NCBI GenBank assembly: GCA_009768925.2
Contig: VHIT02000053.1
Span: forward strand, 149,806-213,805
Source of the DNA: Cryptosporidium bovis
Taxonomy: Eukaryota > Apicomplexa > Conoidasida > Eucoccidiorida > Cryptosporidiidae
Reading direction: 5' to 3'
Length of the DNA stretch: 64,000 nucleotides
Shown: in pieces, positions 51,223 through 62,064 of the stretch
Numbering within the stretch: the stretch's first letter is position 1
How the letters are laid out: the number at the start of each line of letters is the position of its first letter
Translations under genes and position numbers: made by a program
The notes under the pieces: generated by a model
Seen by the model: only the letters and a program-made list of their open reading frames with translations
Told to the model about the DNA's origin: nothing
The model's database searches: none

Positions 51223-51764
51223 GTTGTTGTTGTTGTCATCGAGTCCTCACTTGTAGTTGGAAGCGTAAATACTGGGGCACTTGTGGAAGATTTGGTGATC
51301 TCTGTAATAGACACAGTAGACGGAATGTATGGACGTCTAATACGGACGGTGTCAGCACCTTTGGTTGAGCCTGAAACGCTACATCTACCCCAATGGAGGA
51401 ACTCCAACTTCGGATCGTCACACTGCGCGTTCCTGAAAATGGAAACATTATCATAAGTCACACCATCGGTACCACAAATTGGTTTAAGGTCGTAGGTAAC
51501 AAATGGTGTTTTGCAATCCGGACCTCTCACTCTGTCAAATGGACCTAATGGTGGGATTTCGGTTCCAAGGATAGTACCTACAGTAGAAGGTGTTGTAGTT
51601 GAGGTACTTATAGTAACATTCTTGCCTGGGATGACGAATATGGGGGTAGTTGTTTTGTTCAAAGCTCCATCCAAGCCGTAGTACAGATAAGTTATTTTTC
51701 CGCTCCCACTGACTGAACTCAGTGAGAGGAATATGGAAAAAACAGAAAATAGTAGAAAACCCAT
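47928..51764 (-). CDS. Secreted multi-Kazal protease-inhibitor-like protein with poly-Thr and Cys-rich domain
   Basis: The 1,278-residue protein starts with a signal peptide (GFLLFSVFSIFLSLSSVSG). I count 11 Kazal-like units, each introduced by a linker of the form PLGPFDRVRGPDC and centred on CG[TS]DG. Units 4, 6, 7, 9 and 11 keep all six cysteines; units 1, 2, 3, 5 and 10 lack Cys2 and Cys4 together; unit 8 is degenerate. A run of 59 threonines separates units 1 and 2, a likely mucin-type O-glycosylation region. After a second Thr/Ser/Glu-rich linker comes a Cys-rich domain ending GTSWIPKPCGLDP. Kazal proteins inhibit serine proteases; here a role in the parasite's extracellular or wall environment is inferred. 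No membrane anchor is seen. Confidence 0.92.
51060..51236 (-). repeat. Poly-threonine-coding trinucleotide repeat
   Basis: A 177-base run of ACT/ACC/ACA codons on the minus strand encodes 59 consecutive threonines (residues 177-235 of the Kazal protein). It appears as GTAGTAGTA on the plus strand and is expected to vary in length. Confidence 0.95.
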
Positions 51765-52357
51765 AATTTCCTTTAAAATTCGAAAAAGTAACGATAGGTG
51801 AAAAAAGTTACTTAGTGTTCTCTAAATATTTATCCTTGTCCAACTAAAAAATAATATACGTATACGTATCAAATAAATTTATTCTGTATATAAATATAAA
51901 TATGTATAATTTAGTAATAAATTTCTACTTTAACTTATTTCCTGAACTATTTCCTCTAACTATATAAACTAATACTTAATTTTTGCTTTTAAACTATACG
52001 TGTCTATGGTAGCCAGTATCGCAAAAGCGCGGCACACATTGGCGCCCATAAAGAGTGATACACTAGAGGATAGAAGAGAAGAGGTGTAGAGAGTCAAAAA
52101 ATAAAGATGGGAAAATAAATGTAATGAATTTAACCAAAAGTGGAGCGGAATGAACCGACAACCAATGACTACGACGTGAATATTGTGGAAATGTGAAGAG
52201 CCCACGCGTTGGTTCAATCGCTCAAATCTTGTCTATTTTTAGCTCAAATTTCTTCATATCTTTTCTATGTATGACAACATTAGACATTTTCACTTTTGTT
52301 ACATTTCATCTAGTTTCTCTTTTCTCTTATCTTATTCTATTTCAACTCGAATTTAAA
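51765..52357. promoter_or_regulatory. Upstream region of the multi-Kazal gene
   Basis: AT-rich spacer between two minus-strand genes. It contains TACGTATACGTA near 51857 and TTGGCGCCC near 52039. No coding frame is supported. Confidence 0.35.
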
Positions 52358-53080
52358 TTACCTTGGATCCTGTGTTTTAAAGTTATCTGGGATCGGGCTG
52401 TGGGGATCTAAGCCACAGGGCATTGGCATCCATGTTGTTCCGGCACATTCATTTAAGATGGAGGAGCATGCTTTGGTGGAACATCTCTGGCACTTGGTTA
52501 CACACGTATTGAATAGACATTGATGGGCACAGTGCTTTACACCACAATGAGCAGTTTTGGCCCAACAATCACTACAGTGAGCCGATATAGATTTGCCATC
52601 AAAAGACAGCTGAGACAAACACTTCATGGTGTTTTTGTAACTTCCAAGAGACTTTCTGGAGCACATCGCTACAGAATTCTGGAATTCAACTCTATACTTT
52701 CCAAAAACAATCTCAACATCAGAGGCAAGCATGACGCATCCACCAATGGAAGTCTTGTTGAATGGAGGATAAGGTGTAGATACAGTAGTTGAATTAAGCG
52801 CTGATTCAATCAAATCCCAAGAATCAGGCACTATTGTTTCGTTAAGAACCATAGTTTTGTTTTGTGAGCTGCTGCCAATTCTTGATGACCCCAATAAAGT
52901 TCTATCCTCATCTAATTCGAGAACATTATTTAAAATCTGAGTGTCATTCACATCTACAGAATCTATTTCACTTGGTAAAGGTATACCTGAAACGTTACTA
53001 CTTAATATTATTTCAGAAGACCTAACCAAAGTGAATACTTTAACTAAAACAATTAAAAAAGTATAGAATATCCTTGTCAT
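52358..53080 (-). CDS. Secreted Cys-rich protein, paralogue of the Kazal protein's C-terminal domain
   Basis: The 240-residue product begins with a signal peptide (MTRIFYTFLIVLVKVFTLVR) and a 90-residue low-complexity spacer. The C-terminal 130 residues align with the end of the neighbouring multi-Kazal protein. Both have an early single cysteine (GGCVM versus GKCLN), a CxxC pair, the series CG[AV]K-x-C-x3-C-x4-C-x2-KCQ[KR]C, and the ending C-x-GT-[ST]-W-[IM]-P-[KM]-PCGLDP. It has no Kazal unit. The two genes lie in the same orientation 593 bases apart, so local duplication with loss or gain of the Kazal array is the simplest history. The domain itself is not one I can name. Confidence 0.85.
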   Translation of the reverse strand: MTRIFYTFLIVLVKVFTLVRSSEIILSSNVSGIPLPSEIDSVDVNDTQILNNVLELDEDRTLLGSSRIGSSSQNKTMVLNETIVPDSWDLIESALNSTTVSTPYPPFNKTSIGGCVMLASDVEIVFGKYRVEFQNSVAMCSRKSLGSYKNTMKCLSQLSFDGKSISAHCSDCWAKTAHCGVKHCAHQCLFNTCVTKCQRCSTKACSSILNECAGTTWMPMPCGLDPHSPIPDNFKTQDPR

Positions 53081-55180
53081 TTTTTTCTGTCCAAAAATAA
53101 TGTAAAACTTAAAGAAAAAATTGAAATCCTAAAATAATGGTTAAAACTATATATGTATTCCAATAGTGTGTATGGTCAATTTAATATATATGAACCAGGA
53201 CTGTTCACCTCTCAAATTCGTTTGAAATGAACTTATAGAAATGATAGACTGGTAACTTGATAATTTTTCCTGTGTTCAGTCTTATAGTCAAGGGAAGGAG
53301 ATTAAACAAATTATATAAACACCTCTTATTTTTCTTCTATGCTAAATTTTCAACTCAACTGTACTTGTAAATTTATAATGATCTTACATTAATTAATACA
53401 GAAATATCTAAAAATAATTTAACGTAAAACTATCACAGCTAAATATCCGTTTCTGTCAATAAACTACTTTGAATGGATACACTACTTTAAACATAACTCA
53501 CACCCCTTGCAATATACAAAGTTATATAGCCACATGCGATATCTTGTATCTATACTTAAAACATCTAACTATACTTATTCCCCACATATGAATTGTTATG
53601 TACCTATTCAATACTTTAGTTGTAAGTGTCATGTCTAACGCAGGTTATATTTGTAATAAATGTAAAGATGTTGGCGAATGTGGGGCCGATAAAAGTTACA
53701 TTTACATGTAGACAGGCGGCTATTAGGTTTGTTGGGAGTCTCTAATTTTGGGTGTTATTTCATGTCTAGGATGACGGTATCAGAATACGGCAGTTTAGAG
53801 ATTAACATTGCAAAAGTGTTTATATTGGAACAACTTACGAATATGAAGGTGTTATTTGAGATGTCATGTTAAGATTGCAAGTGAATAAGGGAGGGTTAGA
53901 TTTTTTTCAGAGGTGGAGTGAGTTGAGACAAAAGGCATTTCGTTTATGTTTCACAATAGAATATTGATGGGTATTTTTTGAAGCCAGTGATGTGAGCTTT
54001 TTTGGGATTTCAAGTGGAGAAGTATAGCGAATTTACATAAATGTTTTCAAGTAGAAGTTAATTGAAATAAATTTTTGCGCGATGACAGTCTAAACTTATA
54101 AAGAGCTATATTTAAGAGAGGAAAGGAAACAGACTGAGGTCTGGGGGTTTATGACTTCGAAAAGATAGGACAAAACGATGCAAGAGGGGAGTAGAAACTG
54201 ATTCGCTTACACAGTCCGGAGGAAAGTAGGAATAATACTGTACAAAGGAGACAACCAAGTGGTTAATGACGAATTAAATAAGAAGGGAATAGAGTGAAGA
54301 TGAAAAAGGGCAAAAGGAAGCACAGGTAATGAATACAAGAGGCATTGCAAACCCAACATGGGTACACAAACATACACCACAAACAGCACTATTTGACAGG
54401 AATAAAAAGAATGCACAGGAAAAAGCAAAGTTAAGAACAAGACTAAGTGCTTTTCCCGAGAACAATCAATGAAAAAAGCGATCAACCAAACAAAAGTACC
54501 TTAACTTATGAATATTCTTCCAGGCTCAATTCTCCAAATGCCTCGTCTCACCGGGAAATTACAAATAAACAAAACGCCCGCCAACATTTTACCCCAAATA
54601 TTGCTAGCCGCAATAAGCTACAATCTGGCGCCGCTGTGGCGGGTCAGAGGCGGCAAACAGATCTATAGTAATTAATAGATTCAGGGGGAAGAAATAGATC
54701 AAAAAATGTACAAAGCCACATATTCACAGTGAGGGAGATTGCGTATAAGAATTCTTAGAAGGGAATAATATAAAATAGAACACAGAGAAAGTTGTTAGTT
54801 GTGTGGAATTCAGGATAAAAGCAAAAGTAAGATATCTGCTACCATTAACTCTTTCAGCGTAAAGTTAAAATAACAGGTGAAAAAGTAGTAAAATAGAGGA
54901 ATAAGGAATTGAGCAAATCTGAGTACAACTACAAAAAAGAAATACAACATAGTACGAAGAAACCCTTTGAGTGAGGAGTGTTATTTGTTGATATAATATC
55001 AATAACTTGAAGTCGTAATAATAAACAAATAGTAATATTGAGGAGTTTAATTGTAGTTAAAAGTAGTGGCTTTTTGGGAGAGATAAAGAGTACTTTTCGT
55101 ATTCTTAGGTATATTTATATAGAAATATCGGGTACATATACGCTACATATTGAGCTGAAAGTGTTGTGATAAAAGTAAAA
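53081..55180. other. 2.1-kb intergenic region with GC-rich E2F-like cluster
   Basis: This is the region between divergent secreted-protein genes. The frames present are short, start with non-ATG codons or lack features. At 54575-54655 a compact cluster holds CGCCCGCC, TGGCGCCG, GTGGCGGG and AGGCGGC, all E2F-type cores, about 530-600 bases before the next start codon. TACATTTACATGTA lies near 53697. Confidence 0.45.
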
Positions 55181-58100
55181 ATGATGGGTATAGGCACCTT
55201 TGGAGGGGGAGCCATCTTTAGAAGAAAGATATGTTGGCTTTTCATCCTTGTTTCATGTATATTTGTGGCAATTTTGAACATTTCGGAAGCTTCCAATGTT
55301 GAAAGTATTGGTGTTCAAGCTGGTGGTGGGTCGGAAGCAAGTGCGTCTGCAACAGAGGAAGGTACGTCTTCAGAAACGTCGGAGGTTTCACCAGATATTT
55401 CAGTGAGACTTTTAGATCCAAATATGCAGTTTCCAGAACCAGGGAAGGTTGGGGATGCTGTTACAAGTAAAGATTCGGCTGCAGATGCAAAGATTAAGCT
55501 ACCTGATAAGCCAAAGTTTGAGGGTGATATAGAGGAGGTCTCTGAAGGGGCAGGAATTTCACCATTTGACAAGGCAACAAGTACAGATGATCTTCCTTCA
55601 TATCAGTTTGAAAAGTTGCAGGAAGGACCATATATTTATCATATGCCTTTGGATGCAGAAAAAGCAAAGTTGAAGGATATAAAAAAATTAAAGTATACAG
55701 TTGATCCAGAAGTAAGCTTTACTGAATATGAAATAGGTAAGGATGTAGCTAGGGATAGCGAGATGTATTATTCATTAAAGGAAAAGGTAGCAAATGAGAA
55801 GAAGGTGTTATCTGAAGTACTGAAAGTTGTTAAGGAGGCAGAGGAGTATCGTCAAAATATTGATTCAACAATAAGAGGATTGGTATTAACAGTGAATCAA
55901 ATAAAGGACTCAATTGCACAAAATGAAGAACAATTGAAGAATATGAAAAAAACAGGAACTGTGCCAAATGTATCAATAGTAGCTCAAGAGGATGAGATAT
56001 CAAGGCTAAGGCTTAAATACCAAGAAAGTTATGGTCATCTTATGTCCGAAAAGAGGAAAAGAGACAGTGCGATAAATCTTTCATTAAAGGCTAAACAACA
56101 ACAATTAAACATAGAGGAGAGAATTAAGAGAACCGAGGATAAGATAAGATTATTAGAGGCCCAATTAGATATTCATGAAGATTCATCAGTTCCAATGGAG
56201 GCTCTTGAGATATTGAAAGAACCAGAAGTTGAGATTAAACAGGATTATATTCCGGACGAATATTCGCTTGCTCAGAGACGCTCGGATGTTGACATAACTC
56301 CTGGAAGTTATGAAATATCACATGGTTTAGAGGCAGAAGAGTCTACTGGTGCTCCTGAAGAATCTCCAGTTGCCTCACCTGTAAGGCCAATTGTTCCTGA
56401 AATATCAAGAGTACCAAAGTCACAAGAGCTTGGTACATTATCAGTATCAGATATTTCAGTTGGAAGTTCAATAGGTGTACCTAAGGAGATATCAGAGCAT
56501 CCACAGAAAGTCGCTAGTGGATTGGACTCATCTTCAATTGCTACAGCTACAGTATCATCAAAGCCAGTTTCACGATTCCCAATATTTGATATTGGAAAGT
56601 ATTTATCATCAGCGCTTTCTGGACTTGGTGTATCTAACTCGGATTCATTATTTTCGACAAAGGTTGGAGAGATATCATCAAATATAAATATAATAAACTT
56701 TGCGATGAGTTGTCTATATGAGTTAGATTTTTATTTAAAGCAATTAAACATGAGATCTAACACCAATTACAGTTCACAGGATGCAATGAAGGTTTGCAGA
56801 CAGGTGTGGAGAGAATCATTTAGTGATATGGTTAGATTTTATGGTACAGTAACACCTGCAACATTGAGGGCAATATTCAAGAGTTCGATGCAGAATGATC
56901 AAGAAGCATCTTCTACATTAGCAAATTACTATGTAGAGGAGCAATTTACAACAATGGTAAAACATATTCAAGTTGGTTCTGCTAGTTCGTGTAAAAATGT
57001 TGTATCGCAATTGTTTAAGTCTGCAGATTTTCAAGATTCACTCATAGATTTGATATGTGTCAATTTTGACAAGTATTACAATTTATATTCAGAAATGGTA
57101 CCAAATAGGGAACAATTAATGTTATTGGCATCTAAATTGGCAGTTTATGCATCTGCGCCATATTCACATGATTCAGCACCATTTTCAAATACAAATGACT
57201 TGGATCAAATGATAATGGAGTTTGATTTTGAAAATTTATCTACATCATCAAAGTTATATGATCAGTGTCTGAAAATATTCTCAGGAAATTATGGACCTGG
57301 AAGTATATATGGTTTAAGCAACAATTCTGTACAGAGTGTATGTACGTTGGCTCAGAATGCCTTTACCAGTGCATTACCACATGGAGTTAATGTAGTAATA
57401 TTCTCTTCAAAGCAATTATCTTTAGAATTAATTCCGTTATTATCCGGAACACAGAACATTTCATTTTATGGTCAGTCAGTCTCTCCGCAAAGTAGTGAGG
57501 TATTGCTACCGAGAGATGTTTCGGTTTCTACAGGTGGATCCAAGGTTTCTTCGGGGCATTCACTTGCACCACAGAGTGTATCAGAACTTTCTCCGACACT
57601 TCAGTTATCTCTTCATACATTGGATGAGCAATCAAAGATACAAAAATTCTTAGAAGAACAACAAAGAACAATTCAGGGTATTTTGGGAGCTTCATTATCT
57701 GGAGCTGACCTACACAAAATTGTTGGTATATTACACGATATTGATTCAAGGCAGAAGGGTGTGGAGACAAGAATAATTGGTGCATCTCCAATCCCAGAAA
57801 TTCAAGCTACAATAGTGGCTTTATCTGGTGATCAATCAAGTATGGGATCTGGATTGGGATCGATTGGTGCTAGTTCAATAGCTTCATCAAAACCAGGCGA
57901 AATAGGGATTGAATCTTCACTAGAGATAACTGTGGCAGGATTCTATCTGGATCGCATTGCATCACAACAAGATTCACTATCATCACAAATATCTCAATTG
58001 GAGGCCGTATTGAGGAGTCCATCACTTTCAAATGAAGACAGGTCAATTACTGAGAGTATTCTGAAAGATTCTGAGAGTAGAAAGGCTGAATTATCAAAGA

Positions 58101-60103
58101 AGTATGAAGAAGCAGTAAACTCGGTTTCTTCACTAGGAATTAGTGTATCAGAAGGAAGTGGGTTAAGTGCAGGAATTTCATCTTCATTATCGCCGTCTAT
58201 ATCAGTTTCAACTCCAACAAGTAAGTTTGCATTTGAGAGATCAGTGGAGGACTTGAAAAATTTATATATGGAAATTTCTGGGTCGAATAAGGATGCTCAA
58301 AAAATAAGCGAATCATTATATTCAACAGCAATAAGTGATTCGTCATTGAAGAACGAATTGGATTCAGTATCTAGGAAAATACAAAGAATAGCTCTTAAGT
58401 TAGTTAAGATAGAGAAAAAACTTCAACAACCAAATTTATCATTTAAATCAAAGAGTGATTTAGATGATTTTAAAAAGACACTACAAAAACTGTTGCATCT
58501 TTCGAGATTAAATATTGAAAAATTAAAAGTAGTTGAAAGATCAAATACAAGTTTAATATCACAACAGGAATTCGGGTCTTCAGTTAAGGCTTTATCATCT
58601 CATTCATTATCACCTATTATGACACAAACGGCAATGTCACAGGTTCCATTGCCAAGCAGTACATCAAAGATATCTTCATTATTGGTAAAGATACAACGTA
58701 TTCAAACTGAAATAAGTAAATTTTTGTCAATTCTTAGAACGAGAAAATTACAGAGACATGAAAGAAAATCACTTAAAAAACTTTTCAGTGAAGCGGATCC
58801 AAGACTTTCATTGCTGCTGAGACTTGTACTTAAAGCAGTTTCTGGATTTAATAGTGTACAACTTGTTGAATTTTCACAAAGATATTTGGATCAAATACAA
58901 GGAATTTATGTTGTTGAGAAGGAATTATTAAGAGATTACCTTTCACTTTCAAAAAGACCTGAGTCGTCTCCTGATGGTGTTAAGATAAATTCGTTAATTA
59001 AAGATCTTTCAGATAAACAAGCTCAAATATTATCTGCATTAACAGCAGGAAAAACGGCAGCAAGCATTGTATCTTCAAGGTCATCTGCTGGAAGGATAGC
59101 ATCTGAAAGAAGTAATTCAGCATCACCAAGCAGGATTATTGAACCAGAATATGTAGATGCAACGGCACCAGGTTTTAGCAAACAAAAGTTGGTGTTACCA
59201 CCAATACCACTTTTTAAATCTCCGGCAATGAAGGAACCATTATATAAGTATTCAAATGTGCGAAAAGATGATAGAGGTGTTCCAATAGTAGCAGGACCTG
59301 TGGCAGGATCAAGAGTAGGAGAGGCAGCGTTGGATTACATAGAAAAAGCATTGAATAGACAAAAAATATCAGGTTTATATCCAGAAGGCTTTGAGGTTCC
59401 CGGTAGTTCAGCAAGTAAACTACAAAAACATAAAACAAAGGTGGAGGTCTCAGTAACAAAACCAAGTAACAGGGATACATTCTGCACAAGACATGGTTAT
59501 TCAACAATGAATGAAAATGGTAATCGTATTTCATATAGAATTTACGTCAAGGGTCCAAGAATATTGCCAAGAAGCTCAGTAACTACAATAGATAGGAGAA
59601 CTGCTTGTAATATTGGTTCTTTGTTACAGGAAATTAGAACAACAAAGGAGTGTGCGAAGGTATTGTATCCGACATTACTTAGACTTGGGTTTTCAGTTTC
59701 GCAAGCCAGAGCTGAGAAGGTTTGTTTAGCTATAGGTATTGATGGAAAGGAAACAAAGTGTTCATCATTTAATAGTTTTAGAACATCAAGTCCATACACA
59801 CTCTCACAATTGGAAGAGAGTAGAGCATTATCGTTGTTTTCTTCACTATCTAGATCTTTGGCTTCAGGCTCATTACCAAAATCACAATTGTTCACTCAAC
59901 ACCTTGTTTGCCATATAATTGAGTCCATGGTTGGAGCTTTAGGCAAGGGTGAGAAATTCTCTTCATTCCAGGCCTATGAATGCGCAGCTGCTTTTGAGCA
60001 GCAGGCTTCTAATGATGGTAATCCACTTACTACAAGTCAGATATCTGTAATCTTAAATTCCTGCATTGAGGCTGGTTTTCCGTCAAGTGGGAATAGATTA
60101 TAA
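55181..60103 (+). CDS. Large secreted coiled-coil / Ser-rich protein
   Basis: I start at ATG 55181 (the frame also opens at a GTG 15 bases upstream), giving 1,640 residues. A signal peptide lies at about 15-38 (ICWLFILVSCIFVAILNISE). Residues about 190-325 form a long coiled coil. A Pro/Ser/Glu linker leads to a globular, six-to-seven-cysteine region at about 510-735 (INFAMSCLYELDFYLKQLN, YDQCLKIFSGNYGP). Serine-rich stretches alternate with helical blocks (about 780-1,330; IQRIALKLVKIEKKLQQ). The last 200 residues hold a second Cys-containing domain beginning CTRHGYSTMNENG. I do not recognise the family; composition suggests an exported structural or secretory-organelle protein. No intron is needed. 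Confidence 0.85.
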   Translation: MMGIGTFGGGAIFRRKICWLFILVSCIFVAILNISEASNVESIGVQAGGGSEASASATEEGTSSETSEVSPDISVRLLDPNMQFPEPGKVGDAVTSKDSAADAKIKLPDKPKFEGDIEEVSEGAGISPFDKATSTDDLPSYQFEKLQEGPYIYHMPLDAEKAKLKDIKKLKYTVDPEVSFTEYEIGKDVARDSEMYYSLKEKVANEKKVLSEVLKVVKEAEEYRQNIDSTIRGLVLTVNQIKDSIAQNEEQLKNMKKTGTVPNVSIVAQEDEISRLRLKYQESYGHLMSEKRKRDSAINLSLKAKQQQLNIEERIKRTEDKIRLLEAQLDIHEDSSVPMEALEILKEPEVEIKQDYIPDEYSLAQRRSDVDITPGSYEISHGLEAEESTGAPEESPVASPVRPIVPEISRVPKSQELGTLSVSDISVGSSIGVPKEISEHPQKVASGLDSSSIATATVSSKPVSRFPIFDIGKYLSSALSGLGVSNSDSLFSTKVGEISSNINIINFAMSCLYELDFYLKQLNMRSNTNYSSQDAMKVCRQVWRESFSDMVRFYGTVTPATLRAIFKSSMQNDQEASSTLANYYVEEQFTTMVKHIQVGSASSCKNVVSQLFKSADFQDSLIDLICVNFDKYYNLYSEMVPNREQLMLLASKLAVYASAPYSHDSAPFSNTNDLDQMIMEFDFENLSTSSKLYDQCLKIFSGNYGPGSIYGLSNNSVQSVCTLAQNAFTSALPHGVNVVIFSSKQLSLELIPLLSGTQNISFYGQSVSPQSSEVLLPRDVSVSTGGSKVSSGHSLAPQSVSELSPTLQLSLHTLDEQSKIQKFLEEQQRTIQGILGASLSGADLHKIVGILHDIDSRQKGVETRIIGASPIPEIQATIVALSGDQSSMGSGLGSIGASSIASSKPGEIGIESSLEITVAGFYLDRIASQQDSLSSQISQLEAVLRSPSLSNEDRSITESILKDSESRKAELSKKYEEAVNSVSSLGISVSEGSGLSAGISSSLSPSISVSTPTSKFAFERSVEDLKNLYMEISGSNKDAQKISESLYSTAISDSSLKNELDSVSRKIQRIALKLVKIEKKLQQPNLSFKSKSDLDDFKKTLQKLLHLSRLNIEKLKVVERSNTSLISQQEFGSSVKALSSHSLSPIMTQTAMSQVPLPSSTSKISSLLVKIQRIQTEISKFLSILRTRKLQRHERKSLKKLFSEADPRLSLLLRLVLKAVSGFNSVQLVEFSQRYLDQIQGIYVVEKELLRDYLSLSKRPESSPDGVKINSLIKDLSDKQAQILSALTAGKTAASIVSSRSSAGRIASERSNSASPSRIIEPEYVDATAPGFSKQKLVLPPIPLFKSPAMKEPLYKYSNVRKDDRGVPIVAGPVAGSRVGEAALDYIEKALNRQKISGLYPEGFEVPGSSASKLQKHKTKVEVSVTKPSNRDTFCTRHGYSTMNENGNRISYRIYVKGPRILPRSSVTTIDRRTACNIGSLLQEIRTTKECAKVLYPTLLRLGFSVSQARAEKVCLAIGIDGKETKCSSFNSFRTSSPYTLSQLEESRALSLFSSLSRSLASGSLPKSQLFTQHLVCHIIESMVGALGKGEKFSSFQAYECAAAFEQQASNDGNPLTTSQISVILNSCIEAGFPSSGNRL

Positions 60104-62064
60104 TGGAAATGGCAGATAATTGAGGTGAGAACAAAATTGTCTATGAATTATTTAAGACAAGATTTCAGAGTAATATTTACGAGATCAGTAAGTAATGATA
60201 GATTGGAAACAAGAATTGTAAGAAAAATATAATATCTGGTTTATGGTGAATAATGTAATAACATTTCATAGTATGAAGATTCTAGAGCAAATGGCATTTT
60301 CACTATTTTGCAAATTACTATTGTTGATATTATTATGTTGTTATTTAAAACAGTTATAATGCGAGTACTATTATATAGTAAAAAAGAGAATGTCTTTAAT
60401 ACCAATGAGCATATTGTAATTATTAAAGTTTACTGGATTTTCGCTCTAATTGATATGTTAAAAATTAAATGGAATAGTGTATTCGATTGTATTGATTTCT
60501 TATTGATTAGTGAACAATATGTTTATTTTTGGGGAAAAAAGAGAGATTCTTATTTATATACATGAGAATAAATTTAAAAGCAAGTATTATAAGTAAATAA
60601 GAAAGCTGGAATGGAGTGATTAAAAGTATGGGATAAATGATAGAACGATGAAGTAATTTGTAATGAAAATGTTTAGGGGAGTTAATAGTAGAAATAATGA
60701 TGTGTATATACATGTGCACTATTATTGTTAAATGTGTATTTATATATTATTCAATAAAGTTGTACAGAATTATGAAAAAAGAATAAAATAGTAATGGTAA
60801 AGTATATAAATAAATAGTATTCGATTAAGACATATATTGTATATCATATGTTGAAAATATTAACTGAGTAAATGATAGGCAAATAATAAATATTAGTATT
60901 ATTAATATTAATATCAATAGTAATTGTAACGACAATAAAATACATTCTGATTATTAAATCATAAAAATAACTATTATTAAGAGTTGAATAATCATATCTA
61001 TTAATGTTTCACTTTCTATAACTTTATTAGTGTCGAATTCCAAGAAATGAGTTAGTTTGGAGATGAGAATGTGCTCTGTATTTTGCTATTTTTTCACCTT
61101 AGTAGTACTAGTGCAATTTTCTCATTTTTAGAATTAATACTGTAATATGAGTCCTTATCCTCTATTGAAGGTTGGTATAAACCGTATGCACGCACATATG
61201 GCTTGTGCATTGACATGGACATTAATGTTGCATACAATATAGTTTGCGTTATTTTATTATTGTGCTTACTATTTCACTCTTTCTAGGGATAAGAAGAGGG
61301 ATAATATACTATAAAAGATTGAAGTGTTACCATTTTATTGCTGTATGATTATTCTAACCATATATATGTGTCACAAGGTATATTAATGTGGATTATTAGT
61401 GGTTTAGTTTAGAGGCATTAGTAATGGGTCTATTTAAAATCATTAAAGTATAATTTTAAATGAATTTGCGTGATATTGTTATAAATTTACCTCTTAAGTG
61501 AACAATTAATCAATTTAATGTTTTTCTAGGGTTTTTAATTCAATAATTATAGTTACCCTTTTTCACTTTTTTTATTTATTATTTACATGTATATCGGTGT
61601 TTGGCGGGACCTTTGTCCAAAGATCTAAATAACATTTCCGGGAAAAATAAATGGGTATTTGTGATCAAGAGTAGAAAATTACAATTAAGATGATAATAGG
61701 GCTTGAAATAGTGGAAATAGGTATATAGTTGCATGAATTTAGTGCATGAGTGAATAGCTAGTGTTATAGTATTAGTTTAGATATTTATGAGAAAAGAAAA
61801 GGAAATAGCCGTTTTTAATTATACAAGTGATTATAAGAGATTGAGTATATATTAACATTGCTTTATGATATTGTTGTTTAGGAGGGAGAGGGGATTGATT
61901 AAAGTAAGAATGTTGGATTGATGTATTTGTGAGAGGATGCAGAACAAAAGGAATAGATAGTGGCTAGTAGTAGTGATATATTTTGATTACTTTATTAGCG
62001 AGTAGCTCAGTTGGATTACATATAATTAGATAATGGGTGTATTTAAAATGGAAAAATGATCAAA
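60104..62064. other. 2-kb intergenic region
   Basis: Strongly AT-rich with short non-coding-looking frames. A TGCACGCAC/TTGTGCATTG pair lies near 61185-61210 and an E2F-like TTTGGCGGGA at about 61600, roughly 460 bases before the next start codon. Confidence 0.4.

Noticed and set aside
51064-51456. Antisense poly-valine and poly-serine frames
   Set aside because: They are complementary readings of the poly-Thr repeat in the Kazal gene and have no independent support.
54447-54668. 73-codon frame with GTG start upstream of the large secreted protein
   Set aside because: No ATG, and it covers the E2F-like cluster, which explains its odd composition.
62003-62014. TAGCTCAGTTGG, identical to a tRNA A box
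   Set aside because: No B box or acceptor-stem pairing follows within 100 bases; the sequence is AT-rich, so this is a chance match.
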